Source: Burkholderia sp052045245 (GTDB taxonomy: Bacteria; Pseudomonadota; Gammaproteobacteria; Burkholderiales; Burkholderiaceae). Taken from it: a stretch of DNA of 64,000 bases. Of the stretch, positions 8,328-17,085 are shown piece after piece. The notes under the pieces are model-generated. The model was not told the origin of the DNA. It worked only from the letters and a program-made list of their open reading frames with translations, and made no database searches. The first letter of the stretch is position 1, and each line of letters starts with the position of its first letter. The stretch covers positions 117,524 through 181,523 of the forward strand of contig NZ_JBQEON010000009.1 in the NCBI RefSeq assembly GCF_052045245.1. The letters run 5' to 3'. The position numbers and the translations under genes were made by a program.

Positions 8328-9422
8328 TTAACGCCGCACGCGACCCGCGGTCGGCGGTCGCTCGCCGCGGGCGCCGGCGACCGTCATCGCGAGCTGGAAC
8401 AGGCCGTCCCACGGATCGGGCGGCGGATCGTCGTGCGCGCGGCGGCCCGGCGTGACGGCCGACAGCCCTTTCACCTGCCGGTCGAGCTTCGCGGCAAACG
8501 CGAGCGCCTTCTCGAGCATGGGTTCCGACACGCGGCTCAGCGCGGGGCCGATCAGCCGTTCGCGCGGGCCCCACACGCGGTTCTCGCGCAGCAGCGTGGC
8601 CAGCGGCTTGCCGGCCGTCGCGCCGCGCTTGATCCGCAGCAGCGTGCGCAATTCCTCGACGACGGCCCACATCACGAGCACGATCGCCTCGCCCTCGCCC
8701 TTCAGCCCGTCGATCATCCGTGCGAGCCGGGCGGCGTCGCCCGCGAGCATCGCCTCGTTCAGCTTGAACACGTCGTAGCGCGCGACGTTCAGCACCGCGT
8801 CGTGCACCTGCTCGAACGTCAGCACGCCCTGCGGATAGAGCAGCCCGAGCTTCTGGATTTCCTGGTGCGCGGCGAGCAGGTTGCCCTCGACGCGCTCCGC
8901 GATGAACTGCAGCGCGCGCCGGCCGTCGTCGCCGGACGCGACGCGCTGGCCCTGCATCGAAAGACGCTGGCCGATCCAGTTGGGCAGTTGCGCGCGATCG
9001 ACCGGATCGATCTTCAGCGCGACACCGCCGTTCTGCAGCGCGGTAAACCACACGGATTTCTGCGTGGCCGCGTCGAGGCGCGGCAACGTGACGAGCATCA
9101 GCGCATCGGGATTGGGCGTCGCCGCGAGGGTCTTGAGCGCGTCGGCGCCTTCCTTGCCGGGCTTGCCGGACGGAATGCGCAACTCGATCAGCTGGCGCTC
9201 GCCGAACAGCGACATCGCCTGGGTCGCGCCAAGCAGCACGCTCCAGTCGAAGCCGCGCTCGACCGTGTGCACCGAACGCTCGGTGAAACCGCCCGCGCGT
9301 GCGGCCGCACGAATGCGGTCGCACGCTTCCTGCGCGAGCAGCGGCTCGTCGCCGTAGACGGTGTAGAGCCCGGCCATCCCCTTCGCGAGGTGCGGCTCCA
9401 GCGCATCAAGTCGCAATTGCAT
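8328..9422 (-). CDS. holA: DNA polymerase III subunit delta
   Basis: 364-residue clamp-loader subunit that opens the beta sliding clamp. The N-terminal AAA+-like segment (YTVYGDEPLLAQEACDRIR, about residues 18-36) is the family signature, and the overall length is typical (about 340-360). The C-terminus ends in a short arginine-rich tail. It follows lptE with an 18-base gap, the conserved leuS-lptE-holA order of many gammaproteobacteria and betaproteobacteria. The ATG has no strong Shine-Dalgarno and may rely on translational coupling. Confidence 0.93.
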   Translation of the reverse strand: MQLRLDALEPHLAKGMAGLYTVYGDEPLLAQEACDRIRAAARAGGFTERSVHTVERGFDWSVLLGATQAMSLFGERQLIELRIPSGKPGKEGADALKTLAATPNPDALMLVTLPRLDAATQKSVWFTALQNGGVALKIDPVDRAQLPNWIGQRLSMQGQRVASGDDGRRALQFIAERVEGNLLAAHQEIQKLGLLYPQGVLTFEQVHDAVLNVARYDVFKLNEAMLAGDAARLARMIDGLKGEGEAIVLVMWAVVEELRTLLRIKRGATAGKPLATLLRENRVWGPRERLIGPALSRVSEPMLEKALAFAAKLDRQVKGLSAVTPGRRAHDDPPPDPWDGLFQLAMTVAGARGERPPTAGRVRR

Positions 9423-9440
9423 CGGTACGTGCGCCGGCGA

Positions 9441-9995
9441 TCAGAGCGGCGGCGGCGGCAGCGGCGCACGCGGCGCCACGCCCGGCACCACGTCTTCCGG
9501 CGCCGGCGTCAGCGAATGGACGATCGCGAGACGCCGCATCAGCTGGTCGACCGCGTCGTTCTGCATGTCGGCGTACAGGATGTCGGCTTCCTGCGCCTTC
9601 GCGTTGGTGTACTGGTCGCTGTACGTCATCGCGCGGTTCAGTGCGATCGCGCTCGGCGGGATCAGCACGGTGCCGTCCTTGCTCGTCAGCGTGTAGTTCA
9701 ACGTGTAGTAGAGCGCATATTCCTGCGCCGAGCCGTACTTGTTGAGCGTCAGCGTGTTCTGCCCGCGCGATTCCCACATGCGCAGCACGGCGTCGGCGTC
9801 GTCCGCCAACTTGACGATCTTCGTGTCGCTGCCGGCCTCGACGAGGCGCGTCAGCCGTGCCGCGACAGCCGGCGGCGCACCCGCGATCATCAATTGCTTG
9901 AACGCGTAGTCCTGCCGGCCGCGCAGCTGGAAACCGCATGCCGACAGCGCAACCGCGCTGCCGACGGCGAGCATCAAAAACGATCTGCGGATCAC
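9441..9995 (-). CDS. lptE: LPS-assembly lipoprotein LptE
   Basis: 184-residue outer-membrane lipoprotein that plugs LptD for lipopolysaccharide export. The start is GTG 9995, supported by AAGGAG five to six bases upstream. The signal peptide is residues 1-19, with lipobox LSAC giving lipidated C20, followed by GFQLRG as in LptE/RlpB proteins. The C-terminus is a proline-rich tail. It lies between leuS (38-base gap) and holA. The gene is often missed or mis-started because of the GTG codon. Confidence 0.92.
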   Translation of the reverse strand: MIRRSFLMLAVGSAVALSACGFQLRGRQDYAFKQLMIAGAPPAVAARLTRLVEAGSDTKIVKLADDADAVLRMWESRGQNTLTLNKYGSAQEYALYYTLNYTLTSKDGTVLIPPSAIALNRAMTYSDQYTNAKAQEADILYADMQNDAVDQLMRRLAIVHSLTPAPEDVVPGVAPRAPLPPPPL

Positions 9996-10033
9996 CTTCG
10001 CTCCTTCTGTGTGCGCCCGACGGCCAACGGCCG

Positions 10034-12628
10034 TCAGACGACGATGTTCACGAGGCGGCCCGGCACGACGACGATCTTCTTCGCCGGCTTGCCGTCGCTG
10101 AACTTCGCGAACGCTTCGTCGGCCACCGCCGCGGCTTCGATCGCGTCGCGGCTCGCATCCTTCGCGACCTTCAGCGCGCCGCGCACCTTGCCGTTCACCT
10201 GCAGCACGAGTTCGATCTCGGCCTGCTCGAGCGCGGCCTCGTCGACCTTCGGCCACGGGGCGTCGAGCAGCGGACCGAATTCGTCCGCGTAGCCGAGCGC
10301 CTTCCACAGCTCGAACGTGACGTGCGGCACGACAGGGTACAGCACGCGCAGCAGCACGCCGTACGTCTCGCGCAGCACGCCGGGCGTCGCGCCCTTCGCG
10401 CCGTCGATCGCGTTCAGCATCTTCATCGCGGCCGACACGACCGTGTTGTACTGCAGGCGCTGGTAGTCGAAATCGGCCTGCTTCAGCACGCTGTAAATCT
10501 CGCGGCGCAGCGCCTTGTCGGCATCGCCGAGCGACGCGGCGTCGAAACCGGCGCGTGCGGCGAGCGCTTCGCGATTGCCGGCGCCGAAGCTCCACACGCG
10601 GCGCAGGAAGCGGCTCGCGCCTTCGACGCCCGCACCCGACCACTCGAGCTGCTGCTCGGGCGGCGCGGCGAACATCGTGAACAGGCGCGCGGTATCGGCA
10701 CCGTACTGGTCGATCAGCAACTGCGGATCGACACCGTTGTTCTTCGACTTCGACATCTTCTCGATGCCGCCGAGCACGACCGGCTGGCCGTCCGCATTCA
10801 GCGTCGCGCCGACCGGGCGGCCCTTGTCGTCGTGCGTGACCGTCACGTCGAGCGGGTTGTACCAGGTCTTCTTGCCCGACGCGTCCTCGCGGTAGTACGT
10901 CTCGTTCAGCACCATCCCCTGCGTGAGCAGGTTCTTCGCCGGCTCGCCGAACTTCACGAGGCCGAGGTCACGCATCACCTTGGTCCAGAAGCGCGAATAC
11001 AGCAGGTGCAGGATCGCGTGCTCGATGCCGCCGATGTACTGATCCATCGGCATCCAGTAATCGGTGCGCGCGTCGACCATCGTGTCGGCGTCCGGCGCCG
11101 TGTAGCGCGAGAAGTACCACGACGAATCGACGAAGGTGTCCATCGTGTCGGTTTCGCGCTTGGCCGCCGCGCCGCACTTCGGGCACGCGCAGTTCAGGAA
11201 CGCTTCCGACTTCGCGAGCGGGTTGCCCGAGCCGTCCGGCACGAGATCTTCCGGCAGCACGACCGGCAGGTCCTGCTCCGGCACCGGCACGTCGCCGCAC
11301 GACGGGCAGTGGATGATCGGGATCGGCGTGCCCCAGTAGCGCTGGCGCGATACGCCCCAGTCGCGCAGGCGCCACGTGACCTGCTTGTCGCCGAAGCCGC
11401 CGGCGTTCAGGTCGGCCGCGACCGCGTCGACGGCTTCCGCGTAGTGCAGGCCGTCGTACTTGCCGCTGTTCACGCAGACCGCGGTGTCCTTGTCGCCGTA
11501 CCACTCCTGCCACGCGTCCAGCGAGTACGTCTGGCCTTCGCTCGCAATCACCTGCTTGATCGGCAGGTCGTACTTCTTCGCGAACGCGAAATCGCGCTCG
11601 TCGTGGCCCGGCACGCCCATCACCGCGCCTTCGCCATAGCTCATCAGCACGTAGTTGCCGATCCACACCTCGACCGGCTCGCCGGTCAGCGGGTGCGTGA
11701 CCGAGAAGCCCGTCGCGACGCCCTTCTTCTCCATCGTCGCGACGTCGGCCTCGGCGACGCCGCCGCGCTTGCATTCGTCGATGAACGCCTGCAGCTCCGG
11801 CTTGCCCTGCGCGAGGCGCGTCGCGAGCGGATGCTCGGCCGCGATCGCGCAGAACGTGACGCCCATGATCGTGTCGGCACGGGTCGTGAACACGCGCAGC
11901 AGCTTCTTCTCGCCGTCGAGCTCGTACGGGAAGCCGAAGTTCACGCCGAAGCTCTTGCCGATCCAGTTCTGCTGCATGATCTTCACGCGCTCGGGCCAGC
12001 CGAGGCCGTCGAGGTCGTTCAGCAGCTCATCCGCGTACTGCGTGATCCGCAGGTAGTACATCGGGATCTCGCGCTTCTCGACGAGCGCGCCCGAACGCCA
12101 GCCGCGGCCGTCGATCACCTGCTCGTTCGCGAGCACGGTCTGGTCGACCGGGTCCCAGTTCACGGTGCCCGTCTTCTTGTACGCGATGCCCTTCTCGAGC
12201 ATCTTCAGGAACAGCCACTGGTTCCACTTGTAGTAGTCGGGCTTGCACGTCGCGATTTCGCGCGACCAGTCGATCGCGAGGCCCATCGACTGCATCTGGC
12301 CCTTCATGTAGTCGATGTTGTCGTAGGTCCACTTCGCGGGCGGCACGCCGTTCGCCATCGCGGCGTTCTCGGCCGGCATCCCGAACGCATCCCAGCCCAT
12401 CGGCATCAGCGTGTTGTAGCCGTTCATCCGCAGATAGCGATACATCACGTCGTTGATCGTGTAGTTGCGCACGTGACCCATGTGCAGCTTGCCGGACGGG
12501 TACGGCAGCATCGACACGCAGTAGAACTTCGGCTTCTGCGAGTCTTCCTTCGTCTTGTAGGCATCGGCTGCGCGCCAGTCGCCCTGGGCGGCGGCTTCGA
12601 CGTCGGCGGGTACGTATCTCTCGTGCAT
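10034..12628 (-). CDS. leuS: Leucyl-tRNA synthetase
   Basis: 864-residue class Ia synthetase that charges tRNA-Leu. The HIGH-type motif HMGH is at residues 49-52 (YPSGKLHMGHVRNY), the editing CP1 insertion is in the first half, and KMSKS lies near residue 620. I chose ATG 12628 (MHERYVPADVE) because family members begin there. A further in-frame ATG 16 codons upstream would add a basic, non-conserved leader. It is 38 bases upstream of lptE, with a 283-base leader back to exbD that contains a large palindrome. Confidence 0.97.
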   Translation of the reverse strand: MHERYVPADVEAAAQGDWRAADAYKTKEDSQKPKFYCVSMLPYPSGKLHMGHVRNYTINDVMYRYLRMNGYNTLMPMGWDAFGMPAENAAMANGVPPAKWTYDNIDYMKGQMQSMGLAIDWSREIATCKPDYYKWNQWLFLKMLEKGIAYKKTGTVNWDPVDQTVLANEQVIDGRGWRSGALVEKREIPMYYLRITQYADELLNDLDGLGWPERVKIMQQNWIGKSFGVNFGFPYELDGEKKLLRVFTTRADTIMGVTFCAIAAEHPLATRLAQGKPELQAFIDECKRGGVAEADVATMEKKGVATGFSVTHPLTGEPVEVWIGNYVLMSYGEGAVMGVPGHDERDFAFAKKYDLPIKQVIASEGQTYSLDAWQEWYGDKDTAVCVNSGKYDGLHYAEAVDAVAADLNAGGFGDKQVTWRLRDWGVSRQRYWGTPIPIIHCPSCGDVPVPEQDLPVVLPEDLVPDGSGNPLAKSEAFLNCACPKCGAAAKRETDTMDTFVDSSWYFSRYTAPDADTMVDARTDYWMPMDQYIGGIEHAILHLLYSRFWTKVMRDLGLVKFGEPAKNLLTQGMVLNETYYREDASGKKTWYNPLDVTVTHDDKGRPVGATLNADGQPVVLGGIEKMSKSKNNGVDPQLLIDQYGADTARLFTMFAAPPEQQLEWSGAGVEGASRFLRRVWSFGAGNREALAARAGFDAASLGDADKALRREIYSVLKQADFDYQRLQYNTVVSAAMKMLNAIDGAKGATPGVLRETYGVLLRVLYPVVPHVTFELWKALGYADEFGPLLDAPWPKVDEAALEQAEIELVLQVNGKVRGALKVAKDASRDAIEAAAVADEAFAKFSDGKPAKKIVVVPGRLVNIVV

Positions 12629-12757
12629 GGTGTGGTTCGGACTAGGCTTTAAGCGGCGCGCCACGGGGCGTGGCACGCGGAAGTGAACGAAAAATCGGGC
12701 AGCCCGGCGGCGGGAGCAGGCTCACGGTTCTCGGGCCTGCCTGATGGTTTCCGGATA

Positions 12758-12798
12758 TTCGCCGGGTAACCCGGAGAGTCTCCAGGTTACCCGGCGAA
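12758..12798. repeat. 41-nt near-perfect palindrome between exbD and leuS
   Basis: Outer arms TTCGCCGGGTAACC (12758-12771) and its exact reverse complement (12785-12798). Inside is a second palindrome, GGAGA-G-TCTCC (12773-12783). Apart from single-base mismatches the whole element is self-complementary, and it could form a hairpin of about 19 pairs in RNA or DNA. No T-run follows on either strand, so it is not a standard terminator. It may be an attenuating or stabilising structure in the leuS leader, a protein-binding site or a REP-like element. Confidence 0.85.
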
Positions 12799-12911
12799 AC
12801 CCTGCCGACCGGGCGGAAACGACGATTATACCGTCCGTGGCGGGCGGTACGGCCGGTCTCGCCGGTCGCGGCGCATTCTTGCCCGCACCGGGCGCGCGGG
12901 CGGCCGGCGCG

Positions 12912-13355
12912 TCAGCGTTTCGCGCCCGCGGCAACGCCCGCCGGCGGCACGTCGGTGACGAAGCCGATCCGCGTGAGCCCGGCGGCCTGCGCGGCGCCCA
13001 TCACCTGCGCGATCACGTCGTAGCGGGTCGCACGCGACGCGCGCAGCCGCAACTCGGCCGGCGCGGCGCCCGCGGCGGCGGCCCGCAAGCGCGCGGGCAG
13101 CGCGTCGAGCGCGACCGGCGCGTCGTCCCAGTACAGCTTGCCGGCATCGTCGATCGACAGCGTGACCGATTGCGGCGTGTCGCGCGCGACGCTGGCCGCG
13201 ACCTTCGGCAGGTCGAGCCGGATCGCGTGCGTCATCAGCGGCGCGGTGATGATGAAGATGACGAGCAGCACGAGCATCACGTCGATCAGCGGCGTCATGT
13301 TGATCTCCGCCATCGGCGCGGACGTCTTGTGGTGCTCCAGTCCGCCAAATGCCAT
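12912..13355 (-). CDS. exbD: Biopolymer transport protein ExbD
   Basis: 147-residue inner-membrane subunit of the proton-driven motor that energises TonB or Tol-type systems. It has one N-terminal transmembrane helix (about residues 23-43) with the conserved proton-path aspartate D25 in MTPLIDVMLVLLVIF, then a periplasmic domain. The length is typical for ExbD/TolR. It is 22 bases downstream of exbB. No tonB is adjacent, so pairing with TonB or TolA cannot be decided from context. It is placed downstream of dapB, across from fur. Confidence 0.9.
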   Translation of the reverse strand: MAFGGLEHHKTSAPMAEINMTPLIDVMLVLLVIFIITAPLMTHAIRLDLPKVAASVARDTPQSVTLSIDDAGKLYWDDAPVALDALPARLRAAAAGAAPAELRLRASRATRYDVIAQVMGAAQAAGLTRIGFVTDVPPAGVAAGAKR

Positions 13356-13377
13356 GATCGTTCCTCCCGGCCGCGCG

Positions 13378-14046
13378 TCAGGCGCCCTGCGCGCACACGA
13401 ATACGTGCAGGTCGCGCGCGAAGCCGTCGAGTTCCTCGGCGAGCTGGCGCACGAGCCGCCCGAGGATGTTGTAGGCGAGCACTGCGGGAATTGCGACGAC
13501 GAGCCCGAACGCGGTCATGATCAGCGCCTCGCCGACCGGCCCCGCGACGTTCTCGATCTGCGCCTGCCCGCTCGCGGCGATACTGCCGAGCGCGTGATAG
13601 ATGCCCCAGACCGTGCCGAGCAGCCCGACGAACGGCGCGGTGCTGCCGATCGACGCGAGCAGCACCTGGCCGAATTCGAGACGTCGCTGCGAGCGCAGCA
13701 TCGCGTGACGCAGCGCGCGCAGCACGCGTTCGTTGCGTTCGACACGCGCGGCCAGCGCGGCCGGATCGTGTGCGTCGGCCGCATCGCGCGCGGCTTCGGC
13801 GAGCGGCACGAACACGCGCTCGCGATCGGCGCCGGCCAGCGCCGTGATGCCCGCGTCGAGCGATGCCGCACGCCAGAACGCGGCGAGCGCGCGCGGCCCC
13901 TGCCGCTTCGCGCGGACCAGGAGCCAGGCCTTCATCAGGAGGAAGCACCAGCTGGCGACGGACATCGCCAGCAGCACGTAGGCGACGGCGTGCGTGATCG
14001 CATCGCCGCTTTCGAGGTAGTGGACAACGCCGGTGGGAATGGCCAT
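13378..14046 (-). CDS. exbB: MotA/TolQ/ExbB proton-channel protein
   Basis: 222-residue inner-membrane protein with three hydrophobic spans: near residues 15-38, then 125-150 and 168-195. The MotA/TolQ/ExbB signature is seen in FVGLLGTVWGIYHAL and GPVGEALIMTAFGL. It assembles with ExbD as the proton channel. I chose ATG 14046 (MAIPTGVVHYLE) because it is preceded by GGGGA and lies just past dapB (19-base gap); longer in-frame extensions overlap dapB. Confidence 0.9.
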   Translation of the reverse strand: MAIPTGVVHYLESGDAITHAVAYVLLAMSVASWCFLLMKAWLLVRAKRQGPRALAAFWRAASLDAGITALAGADRERVFVPLAEAARDAADAHDPAALAARVERNERVLRALRHAMLRSQRRLEFGQVLLASIGSTAPFVGLLGTVWGIYHALGSIAASGQAQIENVAGPVGEALIMTAFGLVVAIPAVLAYNILGRLVRQLAEELDGFARDLHVFVCAQGA

Positions 14047-14065
14047 CGGAGTTTCCCCGTGAAGG

Positions 14066-14863
14066 TCAGCGCAGGCCGAGCACGTCCTGCATGTCGAACA
14101 GGCCGGCGTCGCGCGCCGACAGGAAGCGGACCGCACGCAGCGCGCCCTGCGCGTACGACACGCGGCTCGACGACTTGTGCGTGATCTCGATCCGCTCGCC
14201 GATCCCGGCGAACAGCACGGTGTGATCGCCGACGATGTCGCCGCCGCGCACGGCGGCAAAGCCGATCGTCGACGGATCGCGTTCGCCCGTCACGCCCTGG
14301 CGGCCGTACACCGCGCATTCGTCGAGCGAGCGCCCGAGCGCGCCAGCCACGGCTTCACCCATCATCAGCGCGGTGCCCGACGGCGCATCGACCTTGTGAC
14401 GGTGGTGCGCCTCGATGATCTCGATGTCGTAGCCGTGCGAGAAATGCTTCGCCGCGAATTCGAGCAGCTTCAGCGTGACGTTCACGCCGACGCTCATGTT
14501 CGCCGCGAACACGATGCCGATCCTGCCTGCCGCGGCCTGCAACTCGGCCTTCTGTTCGGCGGTGAAACCGGTCGTGCCGATCACGAGCTTCACGCCGTGG
14601 CGCAGCGCGGCCGCGACGTGCGCGATCGTGCCTTCCGGCCGCGTGAAGTCGATCAGGTAGTCGGCCTGCGCGAACACGGCATCGAGGTCGTCGGTCAGCT
14701 TGATCCCGGTTTCCTTGCCGAGGAACGCACCGGCGTCCTGACCGAGGAACGGCGAATCGGTGCGGTCGAGCGCGCCGACGAGCTGCGCGTCGGCATCGTT
14801 GAGAACGGCTTCGATCAGCATCCGGCCCATACGGCCCGATGCACCGGCAATCGCAATCTTCAT
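14066..14863 (-). CDS. dapB: 4-hydroxy-tetrahydrodipicolinate reductase
   Basis: 265-residue NAD(P)H-dependent enzyme of lysine and diaminopimelate synthesis. The nucleotide-binding motif GASGRMG is at residues 7-13. The catalytic signature EAHHRHKVDAPSGTA is at 151-165, including the proton-donor histidine and K157. It lies 65 bases after bamE, the conserved bamE-dapB neighbourhood in Burkholderiales, and its product feeds the mDAP used by Mpl encoded at 53500. Confidence 0.97.
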   Translation of the reverse strand: MKIAIAGASGRMGRMLIEAVLNDADAQLVGALDRTDSPFLGQDAGAFLGKETGIKLTDDLDAVFAQADYLIDFTRPEGTIAHVAAALRHGVKLVIGTTGFTAEQKAELQAAAGRIGIVFAANMSVGVNVTLKLLEFAAKHFSHGYDIEIIEAHHRHKVDAPSGTALMMGEAVAGALGRSLDECAVYGRQGVTGERDPSTIGFAAVRGGDIVGDHTVLFAGIGERIEITHKSSSRVSYAQGALRAVRFLSARDAGLFDMQDVLGLR

Positions 14864-14928
14864 GGCTTTCTACACGACAAGTCTAAAGGCGGGCGGCGCA
14901 TGCCGCCCTGCTTCCGCATGCCGGCCGC

Positions 14929-15729
14929 TTATTGCGACTGGGCCGGCGCGGTGAGCGGCTGGTTCTGCAGGTTGTCCGAGCCTTGCGGGCCAACGGGCGG
15001 CGGCGCCTCGTTCGACACGTTCGGCTGCGGCGGACGATGGAACTGGAACTGCGGCTGGATCGCCGGCGCGGCGCCCGGCGGCTGGCCGCCCGGCACCGGC
15101 GCGCCGCCCGAAGCCTGCGCGGACGGCGTGAAGCGGCGGGCGGCCGAACCCTGGCCCGGCACCTGGTTGGTCGCCCGGTTCGCCGCGCGTGCGGCCTGCG
15201 CGTTCGCATCCTGGTCGACCGCCGCGGCGGACGCCGGCTCGGCGGACGGGCTCGCGGCAGCAGTTGCCGCGGCAGCACTCGCGGCGGCGGCTTCGGACGC
15301 CTTCTTCGCCGCGGCGGCGGCCTTCGCCTTCTTGCCGCCGCGGTCGCCGTCGATGTCGGCCAGCAGGTCGAGTTCGGACGGCAGGTTGTCGGCGCCCGCC
15401 CAGCTCGCGAGGCGATCGCCCGAGAACGTCAGCACAAGATCGCGCTGCTGGACGACGGACGTCGAGCCGCGCTTGAAGTAGAAGAGGTAATCCCAGCGGT
15501 CGGCATGGAACATGTCCGACAGCAGCGGCGTGCCGAGCAGCGCGCGGACCTGCTCGCGCGTCATACCGGCCTGCAACTGCGCGGCCTTCTCCTGCGACAC
15601 GAAGTTGCCCTGCACGACAGTGATCCGATAGGGCGTGATGCTCTGCGCGATGCGCTGCGTCACGCTGTCGTACGACGAACAACCAGCCAGCGCGGCAACG
15701 GCGGCGGCAGCGATGATGGCACTCCGCAT
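14929..15729 (-). CDS. bamE: BamE-family outer-membrane lipoprotein with a long low-complexity tail
   Basis: 266-residue lipoprotein. The signal peptide has lipobox LAGC and lipidated C17 (start ATG 15729 with AGAGGAG four bases before it). An SmpA/OmlA domain follows at about residues 30-115, containing GMTREQVRALLGTPLL. BamE stabilises the Bam beta-barrel assembly complex. Ordinary BamE proteins are about 110-180 residues. Here roughly 130 extra residues rich in Ala, Lys, Gln and Pro follow the domain (AAAAAKKASEAAAAS region, then a Pro/Gln-rich end), perhaps a disordered periplasmic or peptidoglycan-reaching tail. It is divergent from fur and first of the bamE-dapB-exbBD series. Confidence 0.9.
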   Translation of the reverse strand: MRSAIIAAAAVAALAGCSSYDSVTQRIAQSITPYRITVVQGNFVSQEKAAQLQAGMTREQVRALLGTPLLSDMFHADRWDYLFYFKRGSTSVVQQRDLVLTFSGDRLASWAGADNLPSELDLLADIDGDRGGKKAKAAAAAKKASEAAAASAAAATAAASPSAEPASAAAVDQDANAQAARAANRATNQVPGQGSAARRFTPSAQASGGAPVPGGQPPGAAPAIQPQFQFHRPPQPNVSNEAPPPVGPQGSDNLQNQPLTAPAQSQ

Positions 15730-15871
15730 GCGACTCCTCTGAAGGTGCGAAAGAAATTCCGGGAACATTTCCGTCACCGTGCTGGCCCGCGTCGCGAGCC
15801 GCGCGTGTTTCTGGAACGGCGAAAAGCCGGTAACATTGAAGCCCTGCATTGTACTCTAGGGATGCCTAGCC

Positions 15872-16300
15872 ATGACCAATCCGACGGATCTCAAGAATAT
15901 CGGGCTAAAGGCCACCCTACCGCGCCTCAAGATTCTCGAGATCTTCCAGCAAAGCCCGGTGCGTCACCTGACGGCCGAAGATGTCTACCGCAACCTGCTC
16001 AACGAGCAGCTCGACATCGGGCTCGCCACGGTTTACCGCGTGCTGACGCAGTTCGAGCAGGCCGGCCTGCTCACGCGCAGCAACTTCGAATCCGGCAAGG
16101 CCGTGTTCGAACTGAATGAAGGCTCGCACCACGATCATCTCGTCTGCCTCGATTGCGGCCGCGTCGAGGAGTTCTTCGATGCCGAGATCGAAGGCCGCCA
16201 GCAAGCGATCGCGAAGGAACGCGGCTTCCGGCTCCAGGAACACTCGCTCGCGATGTACGGCTCCTGCACGACCGAGAACTGCCCGCACCGCAAGCACTGA
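15872..16300 (+). CDS. fur: Ferric uptake regulator
   Basis: 142-residue iron-responsive repressor. The N-terminal winged helix (to about residue 80) is followed by the metal/dimer domain with HHDH at residues 86-89, CxxC at C92/C95 and the second pair C132/C137. Length and motifs are canonical. It diverges from bamE across a 142-base spacer, as in many proteobacteria. No obvious Fur box was found in the spacer by eye. Confidence 0.97.
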   Translation: MTNPTDLKNIGLKATLPRLKILEIFQQSPVRHLTAEDVYRNLLNEQLDIGLATVYRVLTQFEQAGLLTRSNFESGKAVFELNEGSHHDHLVCLDCGRVEEFFDAEIEGRQQAIAKERGFRLQEHSLAMYGSCTTENCPHRKH

Positions 16301-16323
16301 TCCGCACCCTGCGCGCACGCGCG

Positions 16324-16364
16324 ACGGCCCGGCCGGCATCTCGCCGCCCGGGCCGTGTCGTTTT
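16324..16364 (+). terminator. Candidate fur terminator
   Basis: Stem ACGGCCCGG (16324-16332) with CCGGGCCGT (16348-16356), 15-base loop, followed after three bases by GTTTTC. It starts 23 bases after the fur stop. Confidence 0.6.
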
Positions 16365-16377
16365 CGGGACCAGAATG

Positions 16378-16406
16378 AAAACGGCCCGCACATCGCGTGC
16401 GGGCCG
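16378..16406 (-). terminator. Candidate terminator of alc-allA
   Basis: Perfect ten-base stem CGGCCCGCAC (16382-16391) with GTGCGGGCCG (16397-16406), five-base loop. On the minus strand it is followed by TTTTC. It lies about 140 bases downstream of allA and could also stop plus-strand read-through from fur. Confidence 0.6.
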
Positions 16407-16464
16407 ATTCAGGAACGTTTTCAATCGATCCCCGCGGCGGCGCGCGTTGCTGCCGCCGCGCGAC

Positions 16465-16518
16465 GCCTGATCCGCCTGATCCGCCTGATCCGCCTGATCC
16501 GCTTGATCCGCCTGATAC
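16465..16518. repeat. Tandem 9-nt repeat, about six copies
   Basis: Four exact copies of GCCTGATCC (16465-16500), a fifth with one change (GCTTGATCC) and a sixth ending TAC; a further GCCTGATAC is at 16524-16532. It lies between fur and allA, 30 bases before the allA stop. A nine-base unit would be prone to copy-number change. No open frame of interest uses it. Confidence 0.9.
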
Positions 16519-16547
16519 CCGACGCCTGATACCGCCCTCGCCGCGCG

Positions 16548-17072
16548 TCAGGCCGCGCTCGCGCAGGCCGGCTCGAACTCGAGCGCCCACGCGTGGTCGA
16601 GCGGGATCTCGTCGCAGTTCGGCTGCGAGCCGCCGCGGTCGACGATCACGAAGTCGCTGACCGCGTCGAGCGCGAGCAGTGGATGGTGCCAGACGCCCTT
16701 CGCATAGTTCACGCCCTGCCAGCCCTCGGCCAGGAACGCACGCATCGCGTCGGGGCGGAACTCGCCGGCCGGCGCGACGACGATCGCGTAGCGCGACACG
16801 GCCGCGAGCGGGATGAACGCCTGGCTGCCGTGCGGATGGCGCTCCATCAGCGTGATCGCGACCGGCAGCGCGCGCGGCTGCGCGCGGAACACGCTGACGA
16901 GCGGCCGGCCGCCGTCCGCGCAGACGTCGATCGTCGCGAGATCATGGAAGCGCTCGGTCGTGCCGCCGTTGATCGGGAAGTGCCGCGCGCCTTCGAGCGC
17001 GATCACGTCGCCGAACGGCGCGAACGCGTCGCGGGTCAGGCGCTCGACGCGCAGGATGTGGGGTCCGCTCAT
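16548..17072 (-). CDS. allA: Ureidoglycolate lyase
   Basis: 174-residue cupin-type enzyme releasing urea from ureidoglycolate to give glyoxylate. The N-terminal LTRDAFAPFGDVI, the central FIPLA segment and GVWHHPL are AllA family signatures. It follows allantoicase (alc) with a 13-base gap, so the two consecutive reactions allantoate to ureidoglycolate to glyoxylate are encoded together. The allantoinase and any urease are not in the window. Confidence 0.92.
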   Translation of the reverse strand: MSGPHILRVERLTRDAFAPFGDVIALEGARHFPINGGTTERFHDLATIDVCADGGRPLVSVFRAQPRALPVAITLMERHPHGSQAFIPLAAVSRYAIVVAPAGEFRPDAMRAFLAEGWQGVNYAKGVWHHPLLALDAVSDFVIVDRGGSQPNCDEIPLDHAWALEFEPACASAA

Positions 17073-17085
17073 GCCGTTGCCTCCT

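Noticed and set aside
9938..12652. Long plus-strand frame opposite lptE and leuS
   Set aside because: The composition is that of a mirror frame (Arg/Val/His-rich), with no start signal and no motifs, while leuS is unmistakable.
12758..12798. Rho-independent terminator of exbD
   Set aside because: No U-run follows the hairpin on the minus strand (the next bases are TATCCGG), so it is listed as a palindrome of unknown role.
16465..16532. CRISPR array
   Set aside because: The units are nine bases, directly adjacent with no spacers, and no cas genes are in the window.
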